Shown: in pieces, positions 1 through 7,036 of the stretch
Numbering within the stretch: position 1 is the first letter of the stretch
Layout of the letters: each line of letters begins with the position of its first letter
Assembly: GCA_017444325.1 (NCBI GenBank)
Contig: JAFSWV010000052.1
Location: forward strand, 1-11,695
Reading direction: 5' to 3'
DNA length: 11,695 bases
Origin: a bacterium
GTDB taxonomy: Bacteria; Auribacterota; UBA3054
The notes under the pieces: generated by a model
What the model was told of the DNA's origin: nothing
Databases searched by the model: none
The model's input: only the letters and a program-made list of their open reading frames with translations
Made by a program: the position numbers and the translations under genes

Positions 1-696
1 ACCTCCCTCGTCACCTTCAGCAAGGGCGGTTGGTACTATGTGACCTACTTCAGCGCTCCTTTCTACACTGAAGGCGACCTGAAGGGCCAGGATTATTGGG
101 AAGTCCAGAACAGGTCCACCTCTCCCTCCGTCAGAGTCAGGGACGGCAAACGCTGCGTGTATTTCCCCGAATCTTCCTTCGCCTCAGTGCCGGCTCTCGG
201 CCCCGTCGGTTCTACCTTTACCGTTAAAGCAGAATTCTTGATGGAGAAGAACGAGAATACCACCTTCGTCGATCTGACTCAGAACGGCGAGACCGGCTTC
301 CTGCCCATCAGGCTCCGCCGCGACAAGGAAAACAACGAGGCTTTGATAGGCTATATGTCCGGACAAGACTTTATGGAATGGTTCAGAGCGCCTCTTGACA
401 AGTGGAACACTATTACCCTCACGCTTGACACCGACGTGGCCTACGGCTGCGCGCTCAGCGCTTCCTTAAACGGCGTTGTGACGAACTTTGCGGAAGGCGA
501 AGTGCCCTTGAACGGCGGTTTCGATGACCAGCCGCTCACGAGTCTTGGCATCAAGACGCAGAACGACGGGCCGGACGAACTGTACGCCACCGGCGTCTGG
601 TTCTCCAAGCTCAGCGTCCACGATGTCAGCGTACCCGAGCCCATCTCGATGGGATTCGCGGTCCTTGCGCTGGCTTTCGTTTTGCGCAGGCGCTGA
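1..696 (+). CDS. PEP-CTERM surface protein, 3' part, with lectin-like beta-sandwich
   Basis: This is the C-terminal part (231 residues) of a larger exported protein. The frame is open from base 1 and no stop lies upstream, so the gene enters from outside the window; the internal GTG at 40 is probably not a real start. The last residues form a PEP-CTERM tail: VPEP at about residues 211-214, a hydrophobic helix, and a terminal RRR. Such tails are known to direct proteins to exosortase-type processing at the envelope. Upstream (about residues 65-205) alternating beta-strand-like segments, a 'FTVKAEF' strand and a 'DKWNTITLTLD' segment resemble a concanavalin A-like/LamG jelly roll, often carbohydrate-binding, but I see no residue that fixes a ligand. 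A strong hairpin terminator follows about 20 bases after the stop. The tail is confident; the fold is tentative and the function unknown. Confidence 0.8.
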   Translation, partial: TSLVTFSKGGWYYVTYFSAPFYTEGDLKGQDYWEVQNRSTSPSVRVRDGKRCVYFPESSFASVPALGPVGSTFTVKAEFLMEKNENTTFVDLTQNGETGFLPIRLRRDKENNEALIGYMSGQDFMEWFRAPLDKWNTITLTLDTDVAYGCALSASLNGVVTNFAEGEVPLNGGFDDQPLTSLGIKTQNDGPDELYATGVWFSKLSVHDVSVPEPISMGFAVLALAFVLRRR

Positions 697-716
697 CAAA
701 GGGAAAAAGCAAAAAC

Positions 717-747
717 AAAAAAGGCGGGCGAATGCCCGCCTTTTTTT
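717..747. terminator. Bidirectional rho-independent terminator
   Basis: A perfect GC-rich stem, GGCGGGC (723-729) pairing with GCCCGCC (734-740), encloses a four-base loop GAAT. An A-tract lies on the left and a run of seven T on the right, so the structure reads as an intrinsic terminator on both strands. It lies between two convergent genes: the + strand PEP-CTERM gene ending at 696 and panD ending at 765 on the minus strand. It therefore probably ends both transcripts. Confidence 0.9.
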
Positions 748-764
748 ATTGCAAGAGATCTTTT

Positions 765-1115
765 TTAGAACTTGATCTTATTGTTTTCGTCCACCAGGCA
801 GATCGAGGGTTTGAAGCCCTGCGCTTCCTTTTCGTCCATATTGGCCCAGGCGAAAATAATGATGATGTCGTTCATTTTCGCAAGATGAGCGGCCGCGCCG
901 TAAATTGCGATCGTTCCGCTGCCCTTGGGGGCGGGCAGGACGTAAGTGTCGAAACGGGCTCCGTTGGTGACGTTCGCCACGGAGACTCTTTCGTAGGGGA
1001 GTATGTTGGCGGCGGACATGAGATCTTCATCTATGCCGATGGAGCCGGCGTAGTGGAGATTGCATTCCGTCACCCTTGCGCGGTGTATTTTTCCTTTCAG
1101 TAATGTCAGCTGCAT
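765..1115 (-). CDS. panD: Aspartate 1-decarboxylase (PanD)
   Basis: PanD converts L-aspartate to beta-alanine and CO2 in the cytoplasm, feeding pantothenate and coenzyme A synthesis. The 116-residue length fits the family. Recognisable landmarks are the N-terminal 'GKIHRARVT' segment with its conserved lysine, and 'HYAGSI' at residues 21-26, where the precursor self-cleaves between Gly24 and Ser25 to make the pyruvoyl cofactor. Later come 'YERVSVANVTNGARFDTYV' and 'GAAAHLA', also typical of PanD. The ATG is preceded by GAGGA five bases upstream (1121-1125 on the + strand). It lies 33 bases downstream of a secreted lamin-tail protein gene, with which it could be co-transcribed, but a candidate promoter of its own sits at the junction. 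No other pantothenate gene is in view. The terminator at about 717-747 ends it. Confidence 0.96.
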   Translation of the reverse strand: MQLTLLKGKIHRARVTECNLHYAGSIGIDEDLMSAANILPYERVSVANVTNGARFDTYVLPAPKGSGTIAIYGAAAHLAKMNDIIIIFAWANMDEKEAQGFKPSICLVDENNKIKF

Positions 1116-1140
1116 GGTTTTCCTCGATTTGGTAGCTATA

Positions 1141-1169
1141 ATTCTACCTTAAAGGGGAAAGGAACGCAA
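1141..1169 (-). promoter_or_regulatory. Candidate sigma70 promoter for panD
   Basis: Read on the minus strand, TTGCGT (+ strand 1164-1169) is followed after 17 bases by TAGAAT (1141-1146), a one-mismatch -10 box. Transcription would begin near 1134, leaving a short leader that contains the GAGGA ribosome binding site of panD. The -35 box is weak (three of six) and lies inside the end of the upstream gene. This would let panD be expressed independently of the secreted protein before it. It is a by-eye match only. Confidence 0.4.
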
Positions 1170-2903
1170 GGAAGAAGCCCCGAAAAGCAATAAAACCAGG
1201 AAAAGCAGCGCACCCGGTTCAGGAATAAGCTGGAAGGGACCGCAAACGCCTCCGTGGGCGCCTGTGGCGCCTTTATAGGCGGTTTTGGCCCTGAGGTAGT
1301 ATAGTTTGCCGACTGAAAGGTTAGTGAGCGTAAGACCGTCTTCAGGGACCGCGAGCCCTTCAAAGACTATGCTGCCCGGCCTCGTCTCTGAACACTCATG
1401 GTTCTTAAGATCGTTGAAGAAGTCCTTTTCCAAAACTTCCCACTCCTTGCTGCGCCAGGACGAAGAGCCACGGTTCACATACGGGTATCTTATGATGGTG
1501 TGGTTGGCGGTGCCGGTCGCGTATTCTCCGATGGGCCAGGCGGTGCCGGGGTCTTCGCCGATGACGCCGATGATGTCAAGGATCTCGTCGCCCTTTATCA
1601 GAGCCACGGCGTCGTTGCCGGTGAAATCTATTTTCGCGCTGACGATGTCGGCAACATTCGTTAGTTCAGCGTCAGCCTTGTTGTTGCAGATCAAAAGCGT
1701 TTCATAAGAGGGGAGAGAACCGAAGAGAGCAAGCGTCTGACCGGCCACCTCGGAACCGTTCTTGAAGATGCAGACATTCATTCCGTCAAGCTCTATCGCT
1801 TCCGGGCAGGGGTTGTAGATCTCAAGGTAGCGGTTGTTGCCTGAGCCTTTGCCGTACTCTGAGAAAAAAAGCCCGGGGTTCGGCAAAAAATCCCTGCTGG
1901 TGGCGAGATCGACCAAAACCGTCAGTTTTTCATCAACTTCCGGTCTCCTCACAACAGCGATCTCGTCGCTCAGCGTTCCTTCTTCCACGCTCGGCACCGC
2001 CACATCCACGACAGGAAGTTCCGGCACCGTCACCTCTCTGATCTGGCTGCCGCAGGAATATGTTCCTTCCGGCGAACAGCCCCAGGCTTTGTAGTAATAA
2101 GTGTTCCCGGGAGCGACGTTCTCATCGCTGAATTCTTTTTCATTGACAGACACTACTACCGTTTTGCCTAGATTGGCGCCTGTCTCGTATGAGCTTTCGT
2201 TCTGCGGACGGTTGGTGACGAAATAGTTTTTGTTTTCCGAACGGCAGAGCAGGTTCATGTCCTCACTGAGGTCGAGGCTGATCTCCACTCTGTCCCAGTT
2301 GGCGGTAGTTATCGCCAGGGTAGGGAATGCCCCGCGTTCCGGGCACGTTTCGCCCCTTAAGGCAACGTTCCCGATCCCGGCATAGTCCGAGGCGCCTTGC
2401 TGTTTGATCCTAAAGATTATCCCGGCGGAATCAGCATCCTGAGGTACGGCTATGGAAACGGTCTCCCATTCATTGCTGGTGTCCAACTGTAAGCGGGTGA
2501 GGCTTCCGAATAGATTGGTGGTGTCGCAGAAGAGGCACCACTGGATGTTCTCACCGGAATCGAGTCCTTCGGCGAAATAGGCAAACTCCAGCCAGACGTT
2601 TGTCACGCCGACGAGTTGCTGCGGCAAAAAACTTAAAGTGTGATAATAGCTTTTGCCTTCTCCATTCTTGGCAAGGCCGCTAATGCCCCAGAAGGGAGCG
2701 TTGTTTTTCGCCGTGTGTCCGTTCAATTCCCTAAGGACGCCCCAATGGGATTTTTCCTCCTGGTATTGTCCGGGATTGGAAACATATTCCCAAACGGAAG
2801 TGTCTCCGAATGAAGAGCAGGCGACGGTTACGTTTTCCGCTAAAAGGGAAACGGAATTTAAAAGCGCGCCGATGGCGGCTACGAAAAATAGTTGTTTTTT
2901 CAT
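1149..2903 (-). CDS. Secreted lamin-tail-domain protein with PEP-CTERM tail
   Basis: This 584-residue protein starts with a signal peptide (MKKQLFFVAAIGALLNSVSLLAE, cleavage near residue 22). Residues about 25-185 look like a beta-rich, ligand-binding-type module. About 190-300 and 505-560 contain fibronectin III-like stretches ('NTYYYKAWG', 'GKLYYLRAKTAY'). Residues about 345-500 match the lamin tail domain pattern: 'FFSEYGKGSGNNRYLEIYNP', then 'LDG', 'FTGNDAVALIKGDEILDIIG'. In bacteria this domain is common in surface proteins and extracellular nucleases; no nuclease motif is seen here. The C-terminus is IPEP (560-563), a leucine-rich helix, then SSLRSFPL. The basic end is weak compared with the RRR of the two other PEP-CTERM proteins nearby. 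An AGGAGG seven bases before the ATG (2911-2916 on the + strand) fixes the start. Function is probably envelope or surface structural. Confidence 0.85.
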   Translation of the reverse strand: MKKQLFFVAAIGALLNSVSLLAENVTVACSSFGDTSVWEYVSNPGQYQEEKSHWGVLRELNGHTAKNNAPFWGISGLAKNGEGKSYYHTLSFLPQQLVGVTNVWLEFAYFAEGLDSGENIQWCLFCDTTNLFGSLTRLQLDTSNEWETVSIAVPQDADSAGIIFRIKQQGASDYAGIGNVALRGETCPERGAFPTLAITTANWDRVEISLDLSEDMNLLCRSENKNYFVTNRPQNESSYETGANLGKTVVVSVNEKEFSDENVAPGNTYYYKAWGCSPEGTYSCGSQIREVTVPELPVVDVAVPSVEEGTLSDEIAVVRRPEVDEKLTVLVDLATSRDFLPNPGLFFSEYGKGSGNNRYLEIYNPCPEAIELDGMNVCIFKNGSEVAGQTLALFGSLPSYETLLICNNKADAELTNVADIVSAKIDFTGNDAVALIKGDEILDIIGVIGEDPGTAWPIGEYATGTANHTIIRYPYVNRGSSSWRSKEWEVLEKDFFNDLKNHECSETRPGSIVFEGLAVPEDGLTLTNLSVGKLYYLRAKTAYKGATGAHGGVCGPFQLIPEPGALLFLVLLLFGASSLRSFPL

Positions 2904-2956
2904 ATTGTGTCCTCCTTACATAAGTAAGCGGTCGCGAAAACGAAAAAATTGCGTTC

Positions 2957-2985
2957 TTGATTGAGTAACACGATTTAGGTAAAAT
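2957..2985 (+). promoter_or_regulatory. Predicted sigma70 promoter of the beta-helix/pseudopilin operon
   Basis: TTGATT (2957-2962), a 17-base spacer, then TAAAAT (2980-2985) form a good sigma70-like promoter facing the gene at 3018. Transcription would start near 2992, giving a leader of roughly 25 bases. A 10-base repeat lies in the spacer and a second copy starts right after the -10 box, which suggests regulated initiation. Boxes were identified by eye. Confidence 0.55.
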
Positions 2986-2995
2986 GTAACACGAT
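2965..2995. repeat. Direct repeat pair GTAACACGAT, 21-bp period (candidate operator)
   Basis: GTAACACGAT occurs at 2965-2974 and again at 2986-2995, exactly 21 bases (two helical turns) apart; the match continues for three more bases with one mismatch (TTA versus ATA). The first copy lies in the -35/-10 spacer and the second begins just after the -10 box of the predicted promoter. A regulator bound to both copies would sit on one face of the DNA and could block RNA polymerase. The region also separates divergent genes, so it may control both. The regulator is not in the window. Confidence 0.55.
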
Positions 2996-3017
2996 ATAAC
3001 CAACAATCTAAAAAACT

Positions 3018-4256
3018 ATGCTCAAGACACTCTTAGCAACTCTTTTTGTCCTATCCTTAGCTTTAACTTTGCATGCCGGCGGCTGGATCGACTGGTACGT
3101 TGACAACACCTTCGAAGGCGACTCCACAGGCACCGAGGCGGCGCCTTTCAAGACCATCCAGGAAGCCGTGGCGGCCTCTCTATCCAGCAACGCGACCTTC
3201 TCAGCCGACACTATCTGGATCAAAGGCACCGGCACCCCTTATTACGGTCCAATCGAGATCCCGAATAAAAACGCCATGCGTTTGGCGGGCTACGGCAACG
3301 TTAAACCTGAGATCACCGTCACCGGCGAAGTGGCGCAGACCGTCATAAAGAGCGGCGACAATTACGCCAATCCTTTCTACGCCTGCATGCCGCCGGCGCA
3401 GGTCGGCCTTGAGAACCTTATCGTTAAAAACGACATCGCCAGCCCGGCCGGTATTTATTATTGCGCCGACGTCCAGACCTGGGTCTCCTGGGAAGAATCC
3501 GTCAGGGAGAAACCGGAAAGGATGCGCTTCGGCGTTAGGAACTGCGAATTCTACGCCTCCAACGGCTGCGTCTGCTTCAGGCTCAGGGACCTTGACCAGC
3601 GCCACAATCAGGCTCTCTTGGAAGCCGATCACTGGAGCATGGTTTGGAACTGCAAATTCCAAGGCGAAGGCGACCTTATGCACCTTTCCTCCCAGGAAAA
3701 AGCTTTGGTTGTCAGCAACACATTCCTGGGCGGCGGAAGAGCCATGGTCTTCGAAGGCTGGACCAACGCGGTCTATTCCCGCTTGACGGAAAACGTGAAG
3801 ATCAAGCAGAACCTTTTCTTCGGTCAGCAGATTTCGGTCCTTTATTCCGGCGTCTGCGACGATCTGGAATTCAGCCACAACACCTGCGTTCTGAATTCCG
3901 GCACGCACATCTCCTTAACCGACACCGGTCTCGATCCGCACTCCACGACTTATGTCGAGGACAACATTTTCCAGAAGGGCGAAGAGACCGTGCAGTTCGC
4001 GGAAGAGTCCTGGAGCGAAAAGGTCAAATTCAGCGACAACCTTTTCGAAGAGGTTGACTCCTACGGCGAATATCCCGTCGTCGGCGAAGCGAAATTCGTC
4101 TCCACGGATCCCGATGATCCCGATTTCCTGAGGCCGAATTTCGATTCCGACGCGGATAGGGGCGGTTATTATCTCGGCGCGCTGGCTCCCATCCCGGAAC
4201 CGGCCTGCCTTTTCGCGTTCGCTCTCGTGTTGGCGGTGCTCATTAGGAGAAGATGA
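3018..4256 (+). CDS. Parallel beta-helix (pectate-lyase-like) PEP-CTERM protein
   Basis: This 412-residue exported protein has a signal peptide ending in LTLHA (residue 20). Residues 26-50 ('WYVDNTFEGDSTGTEAAPF' then 'KTIQEAV') match the start of DUF1565/pectate-lyase-like right-handed beta-helix proteins. Repeated coils follow, with N-C/N-T/N-L/N-I-F turn patterns ('RNCEFYA', 'WNCKFQG', 'VSNTFLG', 'KQNLFFG', 'SHNTCVL', 'EDNIFQK', 'SDNLFEE'). The closing segment (about 356-388) has the 'F.....PDFLRP.......GYYLGA' ending usual in such proteins. The tail is IPEP (392-395), a hydrophobic helix and RRR. No catalytic residues can be assigned, so it may be a structural or sugar-binding surface protein. 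There is no Shine-Dalgarno sequence before the ATG, but the signal peptide supports this start. The stop overlaps the next start (ATGA). Confidence 0.85.
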   Translation: MLKTLLATLFVLSLALTLHAGGWIDWYVDNTFEGDSTGTEAAPFKTIQEAVAASLSSNATFSADTIWIKGTGTPYYGPIEIPNKNAMRLAGYGNVKPEITVTGEVAQTVIKSGDNYANPFYACMPPAQVGLENLIVKNDIASPAGIYYCADVQTWVSWEESVREKPERMRFGVRNCEFYASNGCVCFRLRDLDQRHNQALLEADHWSMVWNCKFQGEGDLMHLSSQEKALVVSNTFLGGGRAMVFEGWTNAVYSRLTENVKIKQNLFFGQQISVLYSGVCDDLEFSHNTCVLNSGTHISLTDTGLDPHSTTYVEDNIFQKGEETVQFAEESWSEKVKFSDNLFEEVDSYGEYPVVGEAKFVSTDPDDPDFLRPNFDSDADRGGYYLGALAPIPEPACLFAFALVLAVLIRRR

Positions 4257-6946
4257 TCCTTTCCCGGAAAATAAAAGCAAAAGGAGCGGCGCTGATAATG
4301 ACAGTGCTGCTCCTTGCTTTTTTTTCACTCATGGCGGTGATGTTCAGCACCATGCTCAGTCTGCATTTAGGGCAGAGCAAAAACTATTTGCAGGACAGCC
4401 TGGTGGAATGTGGGGAGCAAGCCGTATTGGCCCATGCCTTGGCGCTTTGCGACCATAACGTTTCCAATTCTAGGCTTTTCAATAGAGTATTTTCTTCCGG
4501 CTGGGAAACGGGAGAGGAAAACGAACTGAGCTACCGCTTTTACATCAAAGACCAGTGGAATGATAAAACTTTTCCCATGTCTTCCCTGACGGCGGTTCGG
4601 GAAAAAGACGGTCGGGAAAAAGTCAATCTTTCCGCCCTGGATTCCGAGGATCGGAACCATACTTTTTTAAAGGAAAACTGCTTCAGTATCCTGCAGGAAG
4701 AAAAAAGGCCGGTTGATCAGATTGACGAGATAGTTGACCGTATGCTGGACCAATTCGATGTCAACAGGAATTCCAGGGAAAACGACCGCGACGGGGAGAG
4801 CTTAACTATTACCGGCATCACGAAAGGGGACAACAGGATCTTCACGCCAATAGATATTGCGACGCTGAGCTCATTCTTTGACCTAGATAAGAGAACGCTT
4901 GATCCTTGCAAGTATTTCATCGTCAACGGCGTTTATTATGACATTCAGAACGGCATCACAAATCTTTTCGTTTCGATGATGGACCGTCCTTACGGGGACA
5001 AAGAGAAGGGGGCATGGCATGCTTTCATTGATTTCGCCGGGGAAAGAATAGGCAATCTTTGGATGGACTGGGACTGGGAAGGAAAGGAAGTCAGCTTCCT
5101 TTCACCATGCGGCGGGAAATATATCAAAGCTAGAATTCTGGAAGCCAGAGAGAACGGGTTCGTGCTTGAGGGCACACCGGAAGTCTCCTACGGCTCTACG
5201 ATCGTAAGAAACTGGTGCAACAGGAGAGAAGAGCCGGGAAGCTATAAGCTGGGTGCGAAATTAAGCGATCTCTGGATCATTACAGGCCTTCAGACGAATT
5301 TTTACTATAGCTTTAAGCTTCGGCAGGTGCAGGGTCTCAAGACAAAGGCAATTTTTGATCCTGACGGCATTATGCAGACTGGCGATTTTTACAAGGTCCA
5401 GACAGGCAAGAAGGGGGAATTGGTCTTTTCTTTCAAGAAGACCACCAGGGATGCGCTCATAATGGGAGTAGAGATGCGGAGCCCGGAATATTATCACTTC
5501 AAGAATACGTCTTCTTCTTCCCTCAATCTGCACGACTGGTCGCTTTTTTTGGAAACGCCGGAGGGCCTTTCCGCCGAAATTAAGCCGGAATGGGTGAGGC
5601 ATCCCGTTCTCAAGCCGGGCGACGAACTAGATCTTTTAAGCTGGAACAAAAGCGAAAAAGGAAAATCGGACGTCAGTGGCTTCGCGCCCCAGGCCGCTTG
5701 GGCTGTGCCTGCCAAAATAAAATCCCACAAATTTCTTTCCTCCGAACTGGGCTATTACGCTTCCATCATTCTGGAAACGAATCCGAATTACGAGCGTCAG
5801 AATCACCACATCAGGCACGGCTTCGTTTACATCGGGAACAGAAAAAGGAAACATATGATGCCGTTTCCGATTTCCAGTCAAAACGAAAACAGCCTTACGA
5901 TTTTCCTTGGCCCGAAGGAATACGCCAGGCATTGGTACAGGCAGCTGGGCGACAGCATATATTTCGGCGATTTTCAAATCGAGATGCTCCGTAACAAAAG
6001 CTACATTTGCGATCAGTGGGGCCAAAAGACCACTCTGCTCTCCGTTCCTGACAGCGTTCCCTGGATGGTCGGGTACCACAAGATAAAGAACAAGGAGACG
6101 AACAGGGAAGATCTGGAAAGATGCCTGAAGCGCTTTGCCAACCGCAAAGCCGTTCTTCCGTTTGCAAACAAGATCAGCCATTTGACTGAAACGAAATGCC
6201 TCGCAATTCCCAGCGGCGGCAACAAACTGCTTCTGCACAACAAGCCCGCTTACAAGGAAAACTTCTGGAAAGATTGCGACCTGATAACCTCCGACGGGGA
6301 AGTCTTCAGGATAACAGGTTCCAAAGGCGCGACCGTACCGCTCGACCGCAACCATAAGCTGAAAAAAGAAGCGACGGTCCTGATCACTCCCGACGGCCTT
6401 GACAACTTCTTAGCCGGACCGATCCTCCCGGAAAGAGTCTGGACGCTGAAACTGACAAAAGACGCGCTTTTGCCGGGCGACTTATATCTTCCGGGACACA
6501 GGCCAATGCCGAACATCCCCAGCCCGGAATACACTATAAGCGTTTACAACGAACTTACCGACAAATGGGAAATAAGAGCGGAAAATGCTGTTTTCCCCGA
6601 GGGCGACGTTCTCCATCTCGGCAGGATAACCAAAGACCACCGTCTGTCCAAAGGCGAAATAAAGATCAAGATCGTAGGCAAAGGCGCCGGAGCAAACGGC
6701 TACTGGCTGAGGCAGCCTTTCCTCATTTCGGACAACATGCTTAGGAAAGAAAAGGAAGAACGCTGCGACAGCTTCACCGTCTATTACGAGATCCAAGCCC
6801 TGGACAAAAAAGAAAAAGACAAGGAACCGACAACAAGGAAAGGCTCTTTCCTTATCCAACGCCAATGGCAGCGCGGCGGAAAACGCCCCCGCAGCTACTT
6901 CGCCGCCAAAAGCTCCTATTACAAACCCTTAGGGAAGGCAAACTGA
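4253..6946 (+). CDS. Large PilX/GspK-like pseudopilin-type protein
   Basis: This 897-residue protein begins with a prepilin-like N-terminus: basic residues, Gly11, then the hydrophobic helix AALIMTVLLLAFFSLMAVMF. Processing after Gly11 by a prepilin peptidase is likely. The absence of Glu at +5 is a GspK trait. Residues about 122-210 fit a loose GspK outline: 'KVNLSALD', 'IDEIVDRMLDQFDVN' and an acidic stretch 'RENDRDGE' before 'RIFTPIDIATLSSFF'. About 408-470 is weakly lamin-tail-like ('YYHFKNTSSSSLNLHDWSL'). The C-terminus carries 'DSFTVYYEIQAL' and a basic end. It is far longer than ordinary GspK (about 300-350 residues), as if a pseudopilin stalk carries a big extracellular part. Its ATG overlaps the upstream TGA, with AGGAG three bases before it, implying translational coupling. 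A role in a type II secretion or type IV pilus-like machine is inferred; no other component is present here. Confidence 0.7.
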   Translation: MILSRKIKAKGAALIMTVLLLAFFSLMAVMFSTMLSLHLGQSKNYLQDSLVECGEQAVLAHALALCDHNVSNSRLFNRVFSSGWETGEENELSYRFYIKDQWNDKTFPMSSLTAVREKDGREKVNLSALDSEDRNHTFLKENCFSILQEEKRPVDQIDEIVDRMLDQFDVNRNSRENDRDGESLTITGITKGDNRIFTPIDIATLSSFFDLDKRTLDPCKYFIVNGVYYDIQNGITNLFVSMMDRPYGDKEKGAWHAFIDFAGERIGNLWMDWDWEGKEVSFLSPCGGKYIKARILEARENGFVLEGTPEVSYGSTIVRNWCNRREEPGSYKLGAKLSDLWIITGLQTNFYYSFKLRQVQGLKTKAIFDPDGIMQTGDFYKVQTGKKGELVFSFKKTTRDALIMGVEMRSPEYYHFKNTSSSSLNLHDWSLFLETPEGLSAEIKPEWVRHPVLKPGDELDLLSWNKSEKGKSDVSGFAPQAAWAVPAKIKSHKFLSSELGYYASIILETNPNYERQNHHIRHGFVYIGNRKRKHMMPFPISSQNENSLTIFLGPKEYARHWYRQLGDSIYFGDFQIEMLRNKSYICDQWGQKTTLLSVPDSVPWMVGYHKIKNKETNREDLERCLKRFANRKAVLPFANKISHLTETKCLAIPSGGNKLLLHNKPAYKENFWKDCDLITSDGEVFRITGSKGATVPLDRNHKLKKEATVLITPDGLDNFLAGPILPERVWTLKLTKDALLPGDLYLPGHRPMPNIPSPEYTISVYNELTDKWEIRAENAVFPEGDVLHLGRITKDHRLSKGEIKIKIVGKGAGANGYWLRQPFLISDNMLRKEKEERCDSFTVYYEIQALDKKEKDKEPTTRKGSFLIQRQWQRGGKRPRSYFAAKSSYYKPLGKAN

Positions 6947-6968
6947 AAATCGCGCCTACTTCCTGTTC

Positions 6969-6985
6969 TTAGGAAAAGTTCCTAA
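6969..6985. repeat. Perfect inverted repeat TTAGGAA-aag-TTCCTAA (candidate operator)
   Basis: Two perfect 7-base arms (6969-6975 and 6979-6985) are separated by three bases, just upstream of the extended -10 promoter at 6991-6999. The position overlaps the expected -35 region, as an operator or activator site would. It is 22 bases after the pseudopilin stop and lacks a following T-run, so a terminator is less likely, though a weak hairpin cannot be excluded. Confidence 0.5.
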
Positions 6986-6990
6986 ATATT

Positions 6991-6999
6991 TGCTATAAT
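6991..6999 (+). promoter_or_regulatory. Extended -10 promoter of the Sel1 cluster
   Basis: TGCTATAAT is a perfect extended -10 element (TG-N-TATAAT). No convincing -35 box lies 17 bases upstream, which suits an extended -10 or an activator-dependent promoter. Transcription would start near 7006, about 30 bases before the ATG at 7037, with a weak AGGG ribosome binding site in between. It would serve the whole Sel1/nitroreductase run. Confidence 0.65.
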
Positions 7000-7036
7000 C
7001 GGGTAAAAGACTATTAACCAATTGTAAGGGTTAGCC

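Noticed and set aside
732..1103. 123-residue + strand open frame opposite panD
   Set aside because: It lies almost entirely antisense to panD, whose family match is clear, and starts inside the terminator region; the protein has no recognisable features.
1137..1142. Perfect TATAAT on the + strand between panD and the lamin-tail gene
   Set aside because: No + strand gene lies downstream and no -35 partner is visible; the minus-strand TAGAAT at the same place is the more sensible reading.
1131..1148. GGTAG...CTACC hairpin upstream of panD
   Set aside because: Only five base pairs with an eight-base loop and no T-run; too weak to call a terminator or riboswitch.
3201..3908. 235-residue minus-strand open frame within the beta-helix gene
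   Set aside because: It is a mirror of GC-rich codons in the real gene, which has a signal peptide and a sorting tail.
5636..6355. 239-residue minus-strand open frame within the pseudopilin gene
   Set aside because: It is antisense to a continuous long coding frame with a supported start; nothing in it resembles a real protein.
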